DNA of 64,000 bases from an uncultured Faecalibacterium sp. (GCA_937880095.1 CALFLK010000020.1:59401-123400); one strand, 5' to 3'. Positions 44,578 through 53,372 are shown, counted from the first letter of the stretch. Translations and numbers: made by a program. The notes: generated by a model from the sequence alone, not told the origin.

Positions 44578-44796
44578 TTACTTGTGATATTCTTCCAAAT
44601 CTTCAATTCTATGATTGATGACCTTGATTTGTTCCTCGACTACCGGCATACGCTCGGCAAAGCCGTTGTGCTTGCGTACCTCTCTGGTCAGCTCGTTGAT
44701 ACGCTCCTGCATGACAGCCTTTGTCGCATTGTTGGAGATCAGGACGCCCACGAGTGTTAAACCGCCCGTGATGGCTGCTGCGATAACCGTTTCCAC
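44578..44796 (-). CDS. Small membrane protein of the lysis cassette (XhlA-like)
   Basis: The protein has 72 aa. One N-terminal membrane helix (VIAAAITGGLTLVGVLI) precedes a charged coiled coil (NELTREVRKHNGFAERM, then IKVINHRIEDLEEYHK). This is the form of the XhlA-like accessory lysis proteins common in clostridial phages. It starts with GTG after GGAGGTG and overlaps neither neighbour; it lies 3 bases after the endolysin gene. Confidence 0.75.
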   Translation of the reverse strand: METVIAAAITGGLTLVGVLISNNATKAVMQERINELTREVRKHNGFAERMPVVEEQIKVINHRIEDLEEYHK

Positions 44797-44799
44797 CGC

Positions 44800-45351
44800 T
44801 TACACCTCCACACAGGGCACCTGCAGCTCTGCGGCCAGAGCCTTGATCTTTTCCGCGTCACCGGCACTGACGGGACCTACCTTGTAGCTGGCCAGCTTGG
44901 GCTTTGCCGGCGCGCCGCCAAAGGTGTCACGGTGCAGCTGTGCCTTGCCGTACCAGAAGGACTTCTCGGTGCGGGTGTCGATATGTACAAAGAAGCCGTC
45001 CTTTGCGGTTTCGTAGAGGCCGATGCCCAGAATACCGATGCTCTCGGCGTACTTGGCAATCTCGGCCGGAGCTACGCCCTTGATGGAGAAATCCGCTGCC
45101 ATGCCGTAAAGGTGCTTGCTACTCTTGGCACCGCCAACGGCTGCGTTATGCTTGGGGCAGCGGTAGCCGCTGTGCTTACGAATCAGAATGGGCTTGCCGA
45201 AGTGGTCGCGGATGTTCTGCAGGTACTCAACCAGCTTGTCGTCAATCTTGGTCTGGCTGCAGCAGCCACGGCCGTGGCAATCAAACTCAGTAGATACGAG
45301 ATTCTTGGACAGACGGGTGTTTACACCTTTTTTGTAAGTTTTAATAGCCAT
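44800..45351 (-). CDS. Endolysin: M15A-type D-Ala-D-Ala carboxypeptidase-like peptidase
   Basis: The protein has 183 aa. The Peptidase_M15_3 domain covers about residues 15-135: RKHSGYRCPKHNAAVGG, the zinc site SSKHLYGMAADF (His...Asp), and GFFVHIDTR (catalytic/zinc His). It cleaves peptidoglycan stem peptides. The last 45 residues (APAKPKLASYKVGPVSAGD...) form a small extra domain, possibly for wall binding. Placement with a holin and a coiled-coil membrane protein marks the lysis module. Confidence 0.9.
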   Translation of the reverse strand: MAIKTYKKGVNTRLSKNLVSTEFDCHGRGCCSQTKIDDKLVEYLQNIRDHFGKPILIRKHSGYRCPKHNAAVGGAKSSKHLYGMAADFSIKGVAPAEIAKYAESIGILGIGLYETAKDGFFVHIDTRTEKSFWYGKAQLHRDTFGGAPAKPKLASYKVGPVSAGDAEKIKALAAELQVPCVEV

Positions 45352-45369
45352 AATCTTTTCCTTTCTTTA

Positions 45370-45774
45370 TCACGTTTTTACAAAGTTCAATTCACCTGCA
45401 GTAGAAATCACCGTAGCGGTATAGCTAGCATGATCTGCACTATTTTCACAGTACAAACCAATCTCATCTCCTGCATGAACTACCAGATTTGCTGCTGCGC
45501 TGGCCCCAAATGTGCGCTTATCGCTTACGTTACCAGACCACGCACCGGAAGATGCTGCAACTCTCTTTCCGTTCAAAAGGATTCTGCAAGCGCAGGAACC
45601 ATATCCATCTACATTCGGATTATCTGTTGTACTTGAAATCGTTGCCATGAGAATTCCTTCCCTCTGAGCAGTTGCCTTGTAATGTGCAACTGACAAATCC
45701 GGGAAGGCAAGCTTTCCCTCAAACCGATAATCATTCACTCCCGGCATGGAAACTCCTGTACCAACTGCTCCCAT
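45370..45774 (-). CDS. Hypothetical phage protein, 134 aa
   Basis: I do not recognise the family. It is Gly/Ala/Ser-rich with alternating beta-type segments (YGSCACRILLNGKRVAASSG, AANLVVHAGDEIGLYCENS), which suits a tail fibre tip or receptor-binding accessory. It sits between the tail genes and the lysis cassette. The ATG overlaps the xkdX-like stop (TAATG) and follows AAGGGGTGG. Confidence 0.6.
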   Translation of the reverse strand: MGAVGTGVSMPGVNDYRFEGKLAFPDLSVAHYKATAQREGILMATISSTTDNPNVDGYGSCACRILLNGKRVAASSGAWSGNVSDKRTFGASAAANLVVHAGDEIGLYCENSADHASYTATVISTAGELNFVKT

Positions 45775-45902
45775 TATTCCACCCCTTTTCCGCAAATCTG
45801 CTTGTACTCTGCTGCCGTGATGCAGCCTGCCTGCACATACCGAGCAAGCTGTGCATCATCCAAACGACCAAGCTCATACTGTACGCGCAAAAACTCAAAC
45901 AT
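45774..45902 (-). CDS. XkdX family phage protein
   Basis: This 42-residue gene is often missed. MFEFLRVQYELGRLDDAQL and ARYVQAGCITAAEYKQI match the XkdX family (PF09693), a short conserved protein encoded between baseplate and lysis genes in PBSX-like and many clostridial phages. Its function is unknown. GGGAGG lies 9 bases before the ATG; it overlaps the gene upstream by 8 bases and shares TAATG with the gene downstream. Confidence 0.85.
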   Translation of the reverse strand: MFEFLRVQYELGRLDDAQLARYVQAGCITAAEYKQICGKGVE

Positions 45903-46233
45903 GGGTTGCACCTCCCTGCATCAACATGACCTCCAGCAGTGCAGTTTCTGTCGCTTCCACACGCTGCTCCAATGTGGGCTTGTTGCGCTCTGCCAGTTCT
46001 TCCGGGGTGTAAGGATGATACACCTGCACATCTTCGTACTCGTCCCAAGCGTCCCGTGCCGGCTGGTCAATCACCAAATGGCGCAGGCTTGTCGTGCCCG
46101 GCATGACTTCGATACGGCTTTTTTCTTCCTGAGCGGGGTGGTGCTTGACCAGACGCTGTGTATTTTCCAGCCAGCCTTTTTTCAAATCAGGCACAGAGGC
46201 AAGTAGCTGTCCTGCTTCATCGTATACTTTCAT
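45895..46233 (-). CDS. Hypothetical phage protein, XkdW-position
   Basis: The protein has 112 aa with MKVYDEAGQLLASVPDLKKG at the N-terminus and a coiled C-terminal stretch (PTLEQRVEATETALLEVML). It occupies the slot before xkdX where XkdW-like tail proteins are found. Sequence alone does not prove that family. AAAGGAGA precedes the ATG. Confidence 0.65.
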   Translation of the reverse strand: MKVYDEAGQLLASVPDLKKGWLENTQRLVKHHPAQEEKSRIEVMPGTTSLRHLVIDQPARDAWDEYEDVQVYHPYTPEELAERNKPTLEQRVEATETALLEVMLMQGGATHV

Positions 46234-46246
46234 CGGCTGTCTCCTT

Positions 46247-47149
46247 TCAGTTCATTTCTACGCGCCGCAGATAGACCGGTACATCACAGGTAGGCTTATT
46301 CGGCACAGTTACCTTAATGGCGCCCTCCAGCGTTTCCACATTGCCAGCGCAAATACTATTCATTCCTGCCTGCAGCTCTGCATCTGTCTTTGTATTACCG
46401 GTCTTGTAGAACCACGGATCTTCTGTGTCGTATGCAGCGCGCATGCCGGGACAGCTTACTGTCTGGGTCCACGCATTGCCGGACTGCTGCCAGCCATCCA
46501 GCAGGAAGGTCGCTGTAAAGATTTTCACGCTTTCCGCTGCAGCGTAAGCGTTGGGTGCTTTTCCGCCAAATTTGTCGGCATCCTTTACGGTACCAGATTG
46601 ACTGCCCTTGTAGTCAACCTCTTGCATGTACCCTGCATTCACAATGCTGTTTGCCGTATTCTTTGCAGCTCTCGCACTGTTTGCTGCAGCCGTTTCGGAT
46701 TGCTTGGCAGCAGATGCCGCTGTCTCGGCACGTTCCGCATTTTGCAGTGTTGCTCCCACATATTCCGACAGTGCTGTAAACCATTCCGTGGCTGCCTGAC
46801 TATCCAGACCAGGCACACCTTCAACCACCAGCTGCATATTCCAGGTACCCAACTGGCCCTTGTCTGCATCCTGAAGGACAACACACATCGCACCACCACC
46901 AGCATTGGCCAGCATCTGTGTAATGAGCGGGATGGTCAGCACGTTGCTGTCGATTCTGATATTGGCCGAGTAGTTACCCTCTCCGCTGGCTCCCTTGTAA
47001 TAGACGATTGCTACGGTCCCGCCGGGCGGAATGTACGGAATGCCACCGTCATACAACGCAACCTGCATTTTACGGACGGTGTCACCCTGTTTTGCATGTA
47101 CAATCAGCGGCGCACCGGGTTTCTGAATATCTACTTCAAATTTTTGCAC
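46247..47149 (-). CDS. Baseplate upper protein (BppU-like)
   Basis: The protein has 300 aa. Residues 1-130 match the BppU N-terminal domain (VHAKQGDTVRKMQVALYDGG, IPPGGTVAIVYYKG). An Ala-rich coiled coil follows (AERAETAASAAKQSETAAAN), then a C-terminal beta domain with CPGMRAAYDTEDPWFYKTG that may bind the receptor or fibre. In lactococcal phages BppU links the baseplate core to receptor-binding trimers. It starts with GTG after GGGGGGAG. Confidence 0.85.
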   Translation of the reverse strand: MQKFEVDIQKPGAPLIVHAKQGDTVRKMQVALYDGGIPYIPPGGTVAIVYYKGASGEGNYSANIRIDSNVLTIPLITQMLANAGGGAMCVVLQDADKGQLGTWNMQLVVEGVPGLDSQAATEWFTALSEYVGATLQNAERAETAASAAKQSETAAANSARAAKNTANSIVNAGYMQEVDYKGSQSGTVKDADKFGGKAPNAYAAAESVKIFTATFLLDGWQQSGNAWTQTVSCPGMRAAYDTEDPWFYKTGNTKTDAELQAGMNSICAGNVETLEGAIKVTVPNKPTCDVPVYLRRVEMN

Positions 47150-47161
47150 TTTGCTCCCCCC

Positions 47162-48949
47162 TTATCTCGCAGCCAACACATTGCAGCCAAGTTTGGGGTC
47201 CCACACCCAGTCAACGGTGGTTGCAAAGCCGCCGGCTAATGCAAGCTTATCGAAATGACCAACGCGATTCCCCGATCCGTCGTTAGACAGGATTTGCCGA
47301 CCCTCCATCATCACATTTTCAACATGCAGATTTTTTGTAGAGATTGTTCCGTCAAACGTGCCATCTGGCTTTTCGCCCAGTCCAAAAGATGTCGATGTCA
47401 GATAGGTATATCGACAGGTATCGCCCTTTGTACCATCCTCGGTTATGTCACCGCTGAAAAGCTGCAGAATCCCGCTGGTATTTCCATCTACACCCGTCAT
47501 ATACAATCTGGCGCGCACATTATCTGCATCCAACATCTTAAAAACGCCTGCCCAAATGTCGGCAACCAGATTTCCGCTTTCCGACCGCAGGTGATCCGCA
47601 ATCAGATTAACCACTTTAATAATTGATGCATCAATCGTTCCCGCTTTCAGCCAGTTTGCGATGAAGCCGTTTTTCTCGAAGCTCCAGACTGTGATTTTGG
47701 ATGGGTCCGGATTGTCAAAGCCTGCAATTCCCTGGTCACTGTACAAAATACCTTTCAGGTTGAGCCAGAGGATTTTCTGTGCAGTGGCTTGGTCTTCGGT
47801 ATCCATAATCATAATGCCGCTGGGCTTTCCTTCGGCATTTTTACTGATGACCATATTGCCGCCATCATATCCAGCAATGCCGTCTATCATGGCATGAATC
47901 AATGCGTTCCATCTCTGCGAAAACTGCGTCACGCCAGCAGTATCATCGATTGCTGCATGGACCTCTGTTACACGTCCGGAAACCGTTCCGGGAACCGTAG
48001 ACAAAATGACCTTGTTCTTTTCCGGGTGGTGCGGGTATCGACGGTACCGTGCGACCTGATGCTGGATGCGGGTGTGGTTTTCCCGATTCAACAGCAAAAC
48101 AGCCTGATACATCTTGATACCCAAAAAAGAGAATTGCTTCGGATCAATGCGAGCCAAATCTACTACCGAGCACTCGTAACTGCGTTCCGGTACCGCTGCA
48201 GTTTTTACCGTAGCTTCTGCTGCACGCTTCAAACTTTCCGGATCTGTGTAGCGTTCATCCTTCCAAAATCGACAAATCACACGGTCGGTGTAATCGAAGC
48301 AGTCCACATACGACTTGCCGCCATTGATATCCGCAAAGGTCATACCATCCTTGCCCTGCGCATACAAACGGGTATAAAAATCTTTGGCTTTGCCCTTGTA
48401 CTGGGGCGGCTCGGTCAGGTTGAGTTCATCGGTAAAATAGGCACCGCCGGGCTTTTCACTGCTCGGGAAAAGCAGCGTGACAGTCTTTGCAGCATTATCA
48501 AAGCGTACTGCCAGCCCGTCATACGTCTTGGTGCAGGACTGAATCACATCCAGCGGCCGTGCGCCGTCCAGCTTGATGGTGCGCCGATACGACAGCCCGC
48601 TGTTATCAATGACATTCCACCCTGCCGGAAGCACCCTAGAAATTGTTCCATATACGGTATCACTGCCATTGGAATAGTCCAGCAGCATTGTGCTGCACAG
48701 CTCGTCCAAATCCAGCAATGCTGTAATATCTGCGGATGCACGACCCTCGTCGATGGTAACGATGTTGTACTTCTGCCCGGTTTCCTGGTCAGTCATGGTC
48801 AGTTGTTCCTGCAGCAGCTTACGCTGCGGATGTCCAGCAGGCAGACGGATATGCAGGGCATCGTCCCAACCCTGCCAGTTTTCTTCAACGTAATAGTTAT
48901 CCAGATCCAACGGCGTAGTCCCGCCGTCAGGCCGAGGGAAAGATAACAT
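47162..48949 (-). CDS. Phage tail spike/tail-associated protein (prophage tail family)
   Basis: The protein has 595 aa. The N-terminal 300 residues resemble the Prophage_tail/gp18-like hub (LHIRLPAGHPQRKLLQEQL, LPAGWNVIDNSGLSYRRTI, LDVIQSCTKTYDGL). The C-terminal half is a beta-rich fibre (INLIADHLRSESGNLVADIW-like, then TKNLHVENVMMEG). No lytic enzyme motif was seen. It follows Dit by 12 bases, as the tail hub usually does. AAGGAGG precedes the ATG. Confidence 0.85.
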   Translation of the reverse strand: MLSFPRPDGGTTPLDLDNYYVEENWQGWDDALHIRLPAGHPQRKLLQEQLTMTDQETGQKYNIVTIDEGRASADITALLDLDELCSTMLLDYSNGSDTVYGTISRVLPAGWNVIDNSGLSYRRTIKLDGARPLDVIQSCTKTYDGLAVRFDNAAKTVTLLFPSSEKPGGAYFTDELNLTEPPQYKGKAKDFYTRLYAQGKDGMTFADINGGKSYVDCFDYTDRVICRFWKDERYTDPESLKRAAEATVKTAAVPERSYECSVVDLARIDPKQFSFLGIKMYQAVLLLNRENHTRIQHQVARYRRYPHHPEKNKVILSTVPGTVSGRVTEVHAAIDDTAGVTQFSQRWNALIHAMIDGIAGYDGGNMVISKNAEGKPSGIMIMDTEDQATAQKILWLNLKGILYSDQGIAGFDNPDPSKITVWSFEKNGFIANWLKAGTIDASIIKVVNLIADHLRSESGNLVADIWAGVFKMLDADNVRARLYMTGVDGNTSGILQLFSGDITEDGTKGDTCRYTYLTSTSFGLGEKPDGTFDGTISTKNLHVENVMMEGRQILSNDGSGNRVGHFDKLALAGGFATTVDWVWDPKLGCNVLAAR

Positions 48950-48961
48950 AAGTAAACCTCC

Positions 48962-49654
48962 TTAAAGCCAAATGGGATAATACGATACGGTCAGTGCATC
49001 CTGGGCAGTGATTGTGTTCTTTCCGGGTGTCAGTGTTGGCCACTCCGTCAAATCTGTTCGGCCAATATCGCTGTACCCGTTGCGCGTCACGCGCTTTGTC
49101 AGACCGTCAATTTCCAGCTTGTCCCCTGCTTGTACATTCTTCCAGACAATACCAGCCATGGGGTAACTGCCCGCACCCTTGCCAACCGTGCAGCTGATTT
49201 TGTAGGCCATGTGCGGTGCAGTTCCAATCGCGCGCAGGGTACCGTTTGGCGGTATGGTTACTGACTGAAGGTCACCGTGCGCATACCCTGCCAGCTTATA
49301 GGTGCACGATAACAAGCAGCCGTCCTGCGTCAGCTCTGCTGCATCACCTGCGCTGTCCAAACTGGCAAAGTATTGCATCCCGTTTGGCAGGTGCAAGTCC
49401 ACCGGTTCTGCGGACAGTGCCGCAGTGAGCTCACTCAACTGCAAAGATGCCTGCAGAGGCGTTTTCCCTTGCACATGAATCGGCAGCGTAATCGTGCGCA
49501 ATCCATATTCCGTCTGGAGCGCAAGCCAGCCCTGGACGCCGGGCGTTTTCTGGCGTGTACGCTTGATAGGCGTACCGCCTACTTTGTAGCTGGCCAGCAG
49601 TCTGACCCCGTATTCTCCGGAACCAACACCATTGATGTAAAAATCATTCGTCAT
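48962..49654 (-). CDS. Distal tail protein (Dit, phage_tail family)
   Basis: The protein has 230 aa. MTNDFYINGVGSGEYGVRLL, the RTITLPIHVQGKT core and a C-terminal galectin-like part with PMAGIVWKNVQAGDKLEIDG fit Dit proteins that form the hexameric baseplate ring under the tail tube. The ATG was chosen 8 bases after GTGAGG; an in-frame GTG four codons earlier overlaps that site. It lies between tape measure and tail spike, the standard siphovirus place. Confidence 0.85.
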   Translation of the reverse strand: MTNDFYINGVGSGEYGVRLLASYKVGGTPIKRTRQKTPGVQGWLALQTEYGLRTITLPIHVQGKTPLQASLQLSELTAALSAEPVDLHLPNGMQYFASLDSAGDAAELTQDGCLLSCTYKLAGYAHGDLQSVTIPPNGTLRAIGTAPHMAYKISCTVGKGAGSYPMAGIVWKNVQAGDKLEIDGLTKRVTRNGYSDIGRTDLTEWPTLTPGKNTITAQDALTVSYYPIWL

Positions 49655-49662
49655 ATTGTGCC

Positions 49663-51582
49663 TCACATATCCAGCTGTTCATCGATGTAGGGTGCCGTAG
49701 CTCGTGCAACCTCACGGCCATCCATCTCAATCACAGTCGTGCTTTCGCCATGCCAGGACGCATTCAGTGCAGCCTGTGCGCCCGATCCGGTCGTTGTTAC
49801 GGTTTCGGCTGTGCGGGACTGGTTTTCCATAACTGCACCACGGGCAGCCGTGACCATGCTCTGTGCGCTTTCCTTGGCAGCCTGAGCGGCTTCCTCTGCA
49901 TTATCTTCCACACCAACAGCCATGCCTTGCGCAAACGGCTTGCCGACCTCATCCCGTGCCTTACGAGATGGCGAATGGATGCCCAACGCGTGCTTGGCTG
50001 CCTCCAGTGCGCTGCGTGCCGCGTCTGCAGCCGCACGCGCCAAATCGCCGATGCTGTGGGTGATACCCGACATAATGCCGCTAAGGATGTTTCCGCCGAT
50101 TTCCAACCAGCTCTTGCCGGTGAATGCGTCTGCAACCTTTTTGACCGCATCTTTCGCAAGTCCCCACAGCTTCGAGGGCAAATCCTTCAGGACGTTCCAA
50201 AGGCCTTTGACCACATTGCCGCCAGCATCCTTGACAGCACCAATCATGATTTTTATGCCCTTACAAAAGCCGTCAATAATGGTCTTGCCCAGCTGTAACC
50301 AGTTAAAGGCTCGAATCACAGCCACAATGGCTTCTACAATTTTGGGCGCATTTTGAATCAGTGCCGGAATAGCCTTGATGATGCCTGTTATCAGCTTACC
50401 AATGAGCTTGATGCCCATGTTCAAAATCTTAGGCGCATTGTCATTGATTACGCCCGCCAGATTAATGACGATTTGCGGCACATACGCCAGCAATGTGGGC
50501 AGACTGTCCATCAGACCCTGCATCAGATTCAGAATCAGGTTGATGCCGCTATCCACCAGATTACCGGCGTTTTCCCGGATGCTGATGGAAAAATCCAGCA
50601 ACATCGGCAATGCCATTTCCAGCAGCTGCGGAATACCTTCCGTAACGCCGGAAGCCAAACTATCAATCAGACCAATGGCGAGATCCGTTCCCTGCGTGAG
50701 CAAATCCGGTGCGCTTTCCACCAAGCCTGTTACTAAGTCAGCAACCAGATTGCCGCCCAGCTCCACCATTCCGGACAGTCCGTCTTGATTGAATGCATCT
50801 GAAAACTGCTGCACCAAATCAATCGCTGCCGGCAGCACATCTTCCGACAGTTTGCCAAACAAATCCTCTGTGAGTGCGCCGGTTAATGCGGTAGTCTTGT
50901 CCTTCAGAGTGGACAGTTGACCTGTAAACGTATGGCTTGCGCTTTCGGTTGCATTGAAGAACTTACCGCCTTCTGAAGTTGCATGTTTGAAAGCTTCCTG
51001 GACCATTTCCACAGTGATTGCGCCTTTGGACATCTGTTTTTCCAGTTCAGCCATTGAACCGTAGCCCATTTCAGACAACTCTTGCAGGGGGTTGAATCCT
51101 GCATTGATCATCTGGTTTTTGTCCTCTCCATTCAGACGACCTGTAGCTGTCATCTGACCATATGCCACTGCCAGAGCTTGCAGTTTATTAGCATCACCCA
51201 GTGCCACATCACCAAGCATGCGCAGAGTATCCGTCATGTTGTCGGCATCCGCTGCATTAAAATTCAGCAGTGTCTGTGCCGCATTGGCCAGATCTGTGAT
51301 AACCAAAGGTGTCGATGCACCCAGCTCCTGCAGCTCACCCACCAACTGCTGCGCAGCTTCGGCATTGCCGTTCAGCATGGTGGTAAAGTTGGTCGTATAC
51401 ATTTCCATGCTGGCGTTAAAATCGACGCCGGTTTGGAATACCCGCCCCAACTGATGCACTGCATTCTCAGCAAAATCGGCCAGCATTTGCCCGCCGGCCA
51501 CGGTCATGGCAGAGATACCCTGTTTCAGGCCGCTGCCATCCAGAACCGTTTGGCCAATAATCTCAAAATCAGGGGTTGCCAT
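49663..51582 (-). CDS. Phage tail tape measure protein
   Basis: The protein has 639 aa. The N-terminal third has the tape-measure core (TTMLNGNAEAAQQLVGELQELG, LLNFNAADADNMTDTLRML). Then come hydrophobic repeats (APKILNMGIKLIGKLITGI) and a C-terminal helical region with HALGIHSPSRKARDEVGKPF, a common TMP motif. It sets tail length and enters the cell during DNA injection. At 639 residues the tail is predicted to be fairly short (around 90-100 nm by the usual 0.15 nm per residue). AGGAGGTGATG lies ahead of the ATG. Confidence 0.93.
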   Translation of the reverse strand: MATPDFEIIGQTVLDGSGLKQGISAMTVAGGQMLADFAENAVHQLGRVFQTGVDFNASMEMYTTNFTTMLNGNAEAAQQLVGELQELGASTPLVITDLANAAQTLLNFNAADADNMTDTLRMLGDVALGDANKLQALAVAYGQMTATGRLNGEDKNQMINAGFNPLQELSEMGYGSMAELEKQMSKGAITVEMVQEAFKHATSEGGKFFNATESASHTFTGQLSTLKDKTTALTGALTEDLFGKLSEDVLPAAIDLVQQFSDAFNQDGLSGMVELGGNLVADLVTGLVESAPDLLTQGTDLAIGLIDSLASGVTEGIPQLLEMALPMLLDFSISIRENAGNLVDSGINLILNLMQGLMDSLPTLLAYVPQIVINLAGVINDNAPKILNMGIKLIGKLITGIIKAIPALIQNAPKIVEAIVAVIRAFNWLQLGKTIIDGFCKGIKIMIGAVKDAGGNVVKGLWNVLKDLPSKLWGLAKDAVKKVADAFTGKSWLEIGGNILSGIMSGITHSIGDLARAAADAARSALEAAKHALGIHSPSRKARDEVGKPFAQGMAVGVEDNAEEAAQAAKESAQSMVTAARGAVMENQSRTAETVTTTGSGAQAALNASWHGESTTVIEMDGREVARATAPYIDEQLDM

Positions 51583-51634
51583 TTGTACCCATCACCTCCA
51601 CGAAAAAGGCACGGGCACAAAGGCACAGGCTTAT

Positions 51635-51805
51635 TTATTTCTTGATTTCAAATTCCTTTCGACAAGCAGGGTTTTTACATTTCACCCACAGCCCTGCTGC
51701 GTGGGCGTCCGTCTCCGCCCAAACCGCAGATGTTTTGCCGCAGTAAGGGCACCGAACCGGACTGCGCTTATTCTCCTCGACGCAGCCGCTTGATAAATTC
51801 CGCAT
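51635..51805 (-). CDS. Com-like zinc-ribbon protein
   Basis: A 56-residue protein overlapping the end of the Gp15-like gene by 38 bases in another frame. It has CPYCGKTSAVW and, 17 residues on, CKNPACRKEFEI: two Cx2-4C pairs of a zinc ribbon. The N-terminus MRNLSSG resembles Com-type proteins of phages; Mu Com regulates translation of mom, but the role here is unknown. GGAGGAG lies 4 bases before the ATG. The 50 bases between it and the tape-measure gene contain that gene's ribosome site. Confidence 0.75.
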   Translation of the reverse strand: MRNLSSGCVEENKRSPVRCPYCGKTSAVWAETDAHAAGLWVKCKNPACRKEFEIKK

Positions 51806-52370
51806 TGCGCTCCTCCACGGTGTATTCCTTGTGCATCAGGCTACCCAACGGCTCCAGCTGATACTTGGCTTTCATCCTGTCATACAAAGCCTTCGTGTTC
51901 TCAGGCATATCACTGGTATCTGCGGTGCGATACTCCATGATTTTGCAAATGCGGCAATCATCCGGCAAACCTTCAAACAGAGCACGGAATCTCCACCAGT
52001 GCATTTTTGCAGTGGTCAGGTCAATCCCATAAGCCTGCTGGAATGCTGCCACGATCATCGACGCATCCTGTTCAAAATCATACGCACGAATAAACGTACC
52101 GCCCTCACTGTGCTGCTCCGTTTTTTCAGGGCGACCGCAACGATAAAACCAAATCAGGTGTCCGAAAAGTGCGTGCGTGAAACGTCGGATTTCCTCCGGC
52201 GGATTCACATACAGGCTTTCGACCGTGTCCCAAATGATGCTTTCGGGCAGAATATCCGTTCGCATAAGCCTTGCTTCAAATTCGATCCACGGCCGAAAAT
52301 CTGTAACGATTTCAAAGGATCTGCCTTCGACTGAAACTGTATCCGGCAGCGGGTCCGTGAGAAGATTCAT
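51768..52370 (-). CDS. Bacteriophage Gp15 family protein (tail assembly chaperone T part)
   Basis: The protein has 200 aa. MNLLTDPLPDTVSVEGRSF, ESLYVNPPEEIRRFTHAL, and AFQQAYGIDLTTAKMHWWRF match the Gp15 family (PF06854) found just before tape measure genes. It probably corresponds to the T part of a G/GT tail-assembly chaperone. It has its own ribosome-like site (AAAGGCGG) but starts in the -1 frame of the preceding gene, overlapping its last 4 bases. Confidence 0.88.
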   Translation of the reverse strand: MNLLTDPLPDTVSVEGRSFEIVTDFRPWIEFEARLMRTDILPESIIWDTVESLYVNPPEEIRRFTHALFGHLIWFYRCGRPEKTEQHSEGGTFIRAYDFEQDASMIVAAFQQAYGIDLTTAKMHWWRFRALFEGLPDDCRICKIMEYRTADTSDMPENTKALYDRMKAKYQLEPLGSLMHKEYTVEERNAEFIKRLRRGE

Positions 52371-52768
52371 CTGTGGCCGCCTTTCTTCTTTTTCTTCTTG
52401 CCGCCGGGCTGTACATTGACCATCGGCACAGGCTGCGTGCCGGCAAGGGGCATCGGCTTCACATTGAGAATTTTGCGTTCTTCATTGACCGCGTCCTCCA
52501 GCTGCTGCATTGTGCGCTGAAACGCGCCCAAATCATCCAGAGCAATACCCATCTTTTCACAGGCACCCGGACCCAGAACAGCATCCAGGAAGTGCTGAAG
52601 GATACGGCACTGGCCGCGAATGATGTCGCCGACGTTGGTAGCGTTAATCTGTACACGCCGCTTCTCTTCCATAGCTTCGCGCTGTGTCTGCGCAACAGCT
52701 GCATCCATCTTGTCGGCATCGCTTGCACGCAAGCCGGAAAAGTCAAACTCTACTCCATTGATTTTCAT
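52367..52768 (-). CDS. DUF6673-like phage protein (probable tail assembly chaperone G part)
   Basis: The protein has 133 aa, mostly helical (FSGLRASDADKMDAAVAQTQ, QRTMQQLEDAVNEERKIL), and ends in a Pro/Gly/Lys tail (PGGKKKKKKGGHR). It fills the place between the tail tube and Gp15-like genes where the G chaperone lies. AAGGAGG sits 6 bases before the ATG. A -1 frameshift near its end would fuse it to the Gp15-like protein. Confidence 0.75.
   Translation of the reverse strand: MKINGVEFDFSGLRASDADKMDAAVAQTQREAMEEKRRVQINATNVGDIIRGQCRILQHFLDAVLGPGACEKMGIALDDLGAFQRTMQQLEDAVNEERKILNVKPMPLAGTQPVPMVNVQPGGKKKKKKGGHR
52388..52394 (-). other. Candidate -1 frameshift site linking the two tail chaperone genes
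   Basis: Minus strand G-AAA-AAG in the correct codon phase, inside a Lys-rich stretch nine codons before the stop of the 133-aa gene. From here the -1 frame is open through CAG-ATG into the Gp15-like gene. Tail chaperones of siphoviruses usually use such a shift; the heptamer is close to, but not exactly, the ideal A-AAA-AAG. Confidence 0.45.
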
Positions 52769-52831
52769 AGAAATCCTCCTTATGTTGCGCGGCCCGCCGG
52801 AACTGCCCCAGCGTATTCTGTTCAGCCGCAT

Positions 52832-52867
52832 AAAAAAGGCCCGCCGCCGGGTGGCGGTGAGCCTTTT
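52832..52867 (-). repeat. Prophage intergenic hairpin repeat, copy 1 (terminator-like)
   Basis: Core AAAAAAGGCCCGCCGCC with GGCGGTGAGCCTTTT forms a strong stem, four bases after the tail tube gene. On the minus strand it ends in TTTTTT and so should weaken or stop transcription. Related copies lie at 56956-56993 and 62181-62211. Confidence 0.75.
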
Positions 52868-52871
52868 GTTA

Positions 52872-53372
52872 TTAAACTGCAGCGTAGGTGTACTCTGCCG
52901 GAATGCCCGTTGCCTTCAAATCAACCTTGAAGCTGGCATTGTCGCCGGGATTGCCGCCTGCATCATCATTTACGATGATGGTCACCATGCCCTTTTCGCC
53001 CTTGCCGGTACGAATGGAAAACCACACATAGGGAACCTCCACATCTGCACCGGTGCCGTACTTGATTTTGTCGCTCAGGACAAAGTCCTGGAAAGCATCA
53101 CCCATGCAGCGGTCACCCTCGACCGCAAAGGATCTCTGGTTACCCGTCTTGCTGGTAGCCTTGCCTGTTCGTACATAGTTGGCGTCTTTGGTTGCCGGAT
53201 TCAACGAGGCGGGATGACCCTTGATATGATCCTGGCAGACGATGTAGTCCGTTTCCTTTGCCTGACCGACTTCCGTCTGAATTGCCAGGATAAAGTCATC
53301 TGCCATTTCGATGCCCTTATATTCGGCATTGGGGGTAATTCCGGTAGCCTTAACTACTTCGGATACATTCAT
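52872..53372 (-). CDS. Phage major tail tube protein
   Basis: The protein has 166 aa. NPATKDANYVRTGKATSKTG, QRSFAVEGDRCMGDAFQDFV, VPYVWFSIRTGKGEKGMVTI and VDLKATGIPAEYTYAAV are beta-rich segments as in TP901-1-like tail tube proteins. Hexameric rings of this protein form the tail tube. AAAGGAGTG precedes the ATG. The gene order (minor capsid 3, tail tube, chaperone, tape measure) supports the call. Confidence 0.83.
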   Translation of the reverse strand: MNVSEVVKATGITPNAEYKGIEMADDFILAIQTEVGQAKETDYIVCQDHIKGHPASLNPATKDANYVRTGKATSKTGNQRSFAVEGDRCMGDAFQDFVLSDKIKYGTGADVEVPYVWFSIRTGKGEKGMVTIIVNDDAGGNPGDNASFKVDLKATGIPAEYTYAAV

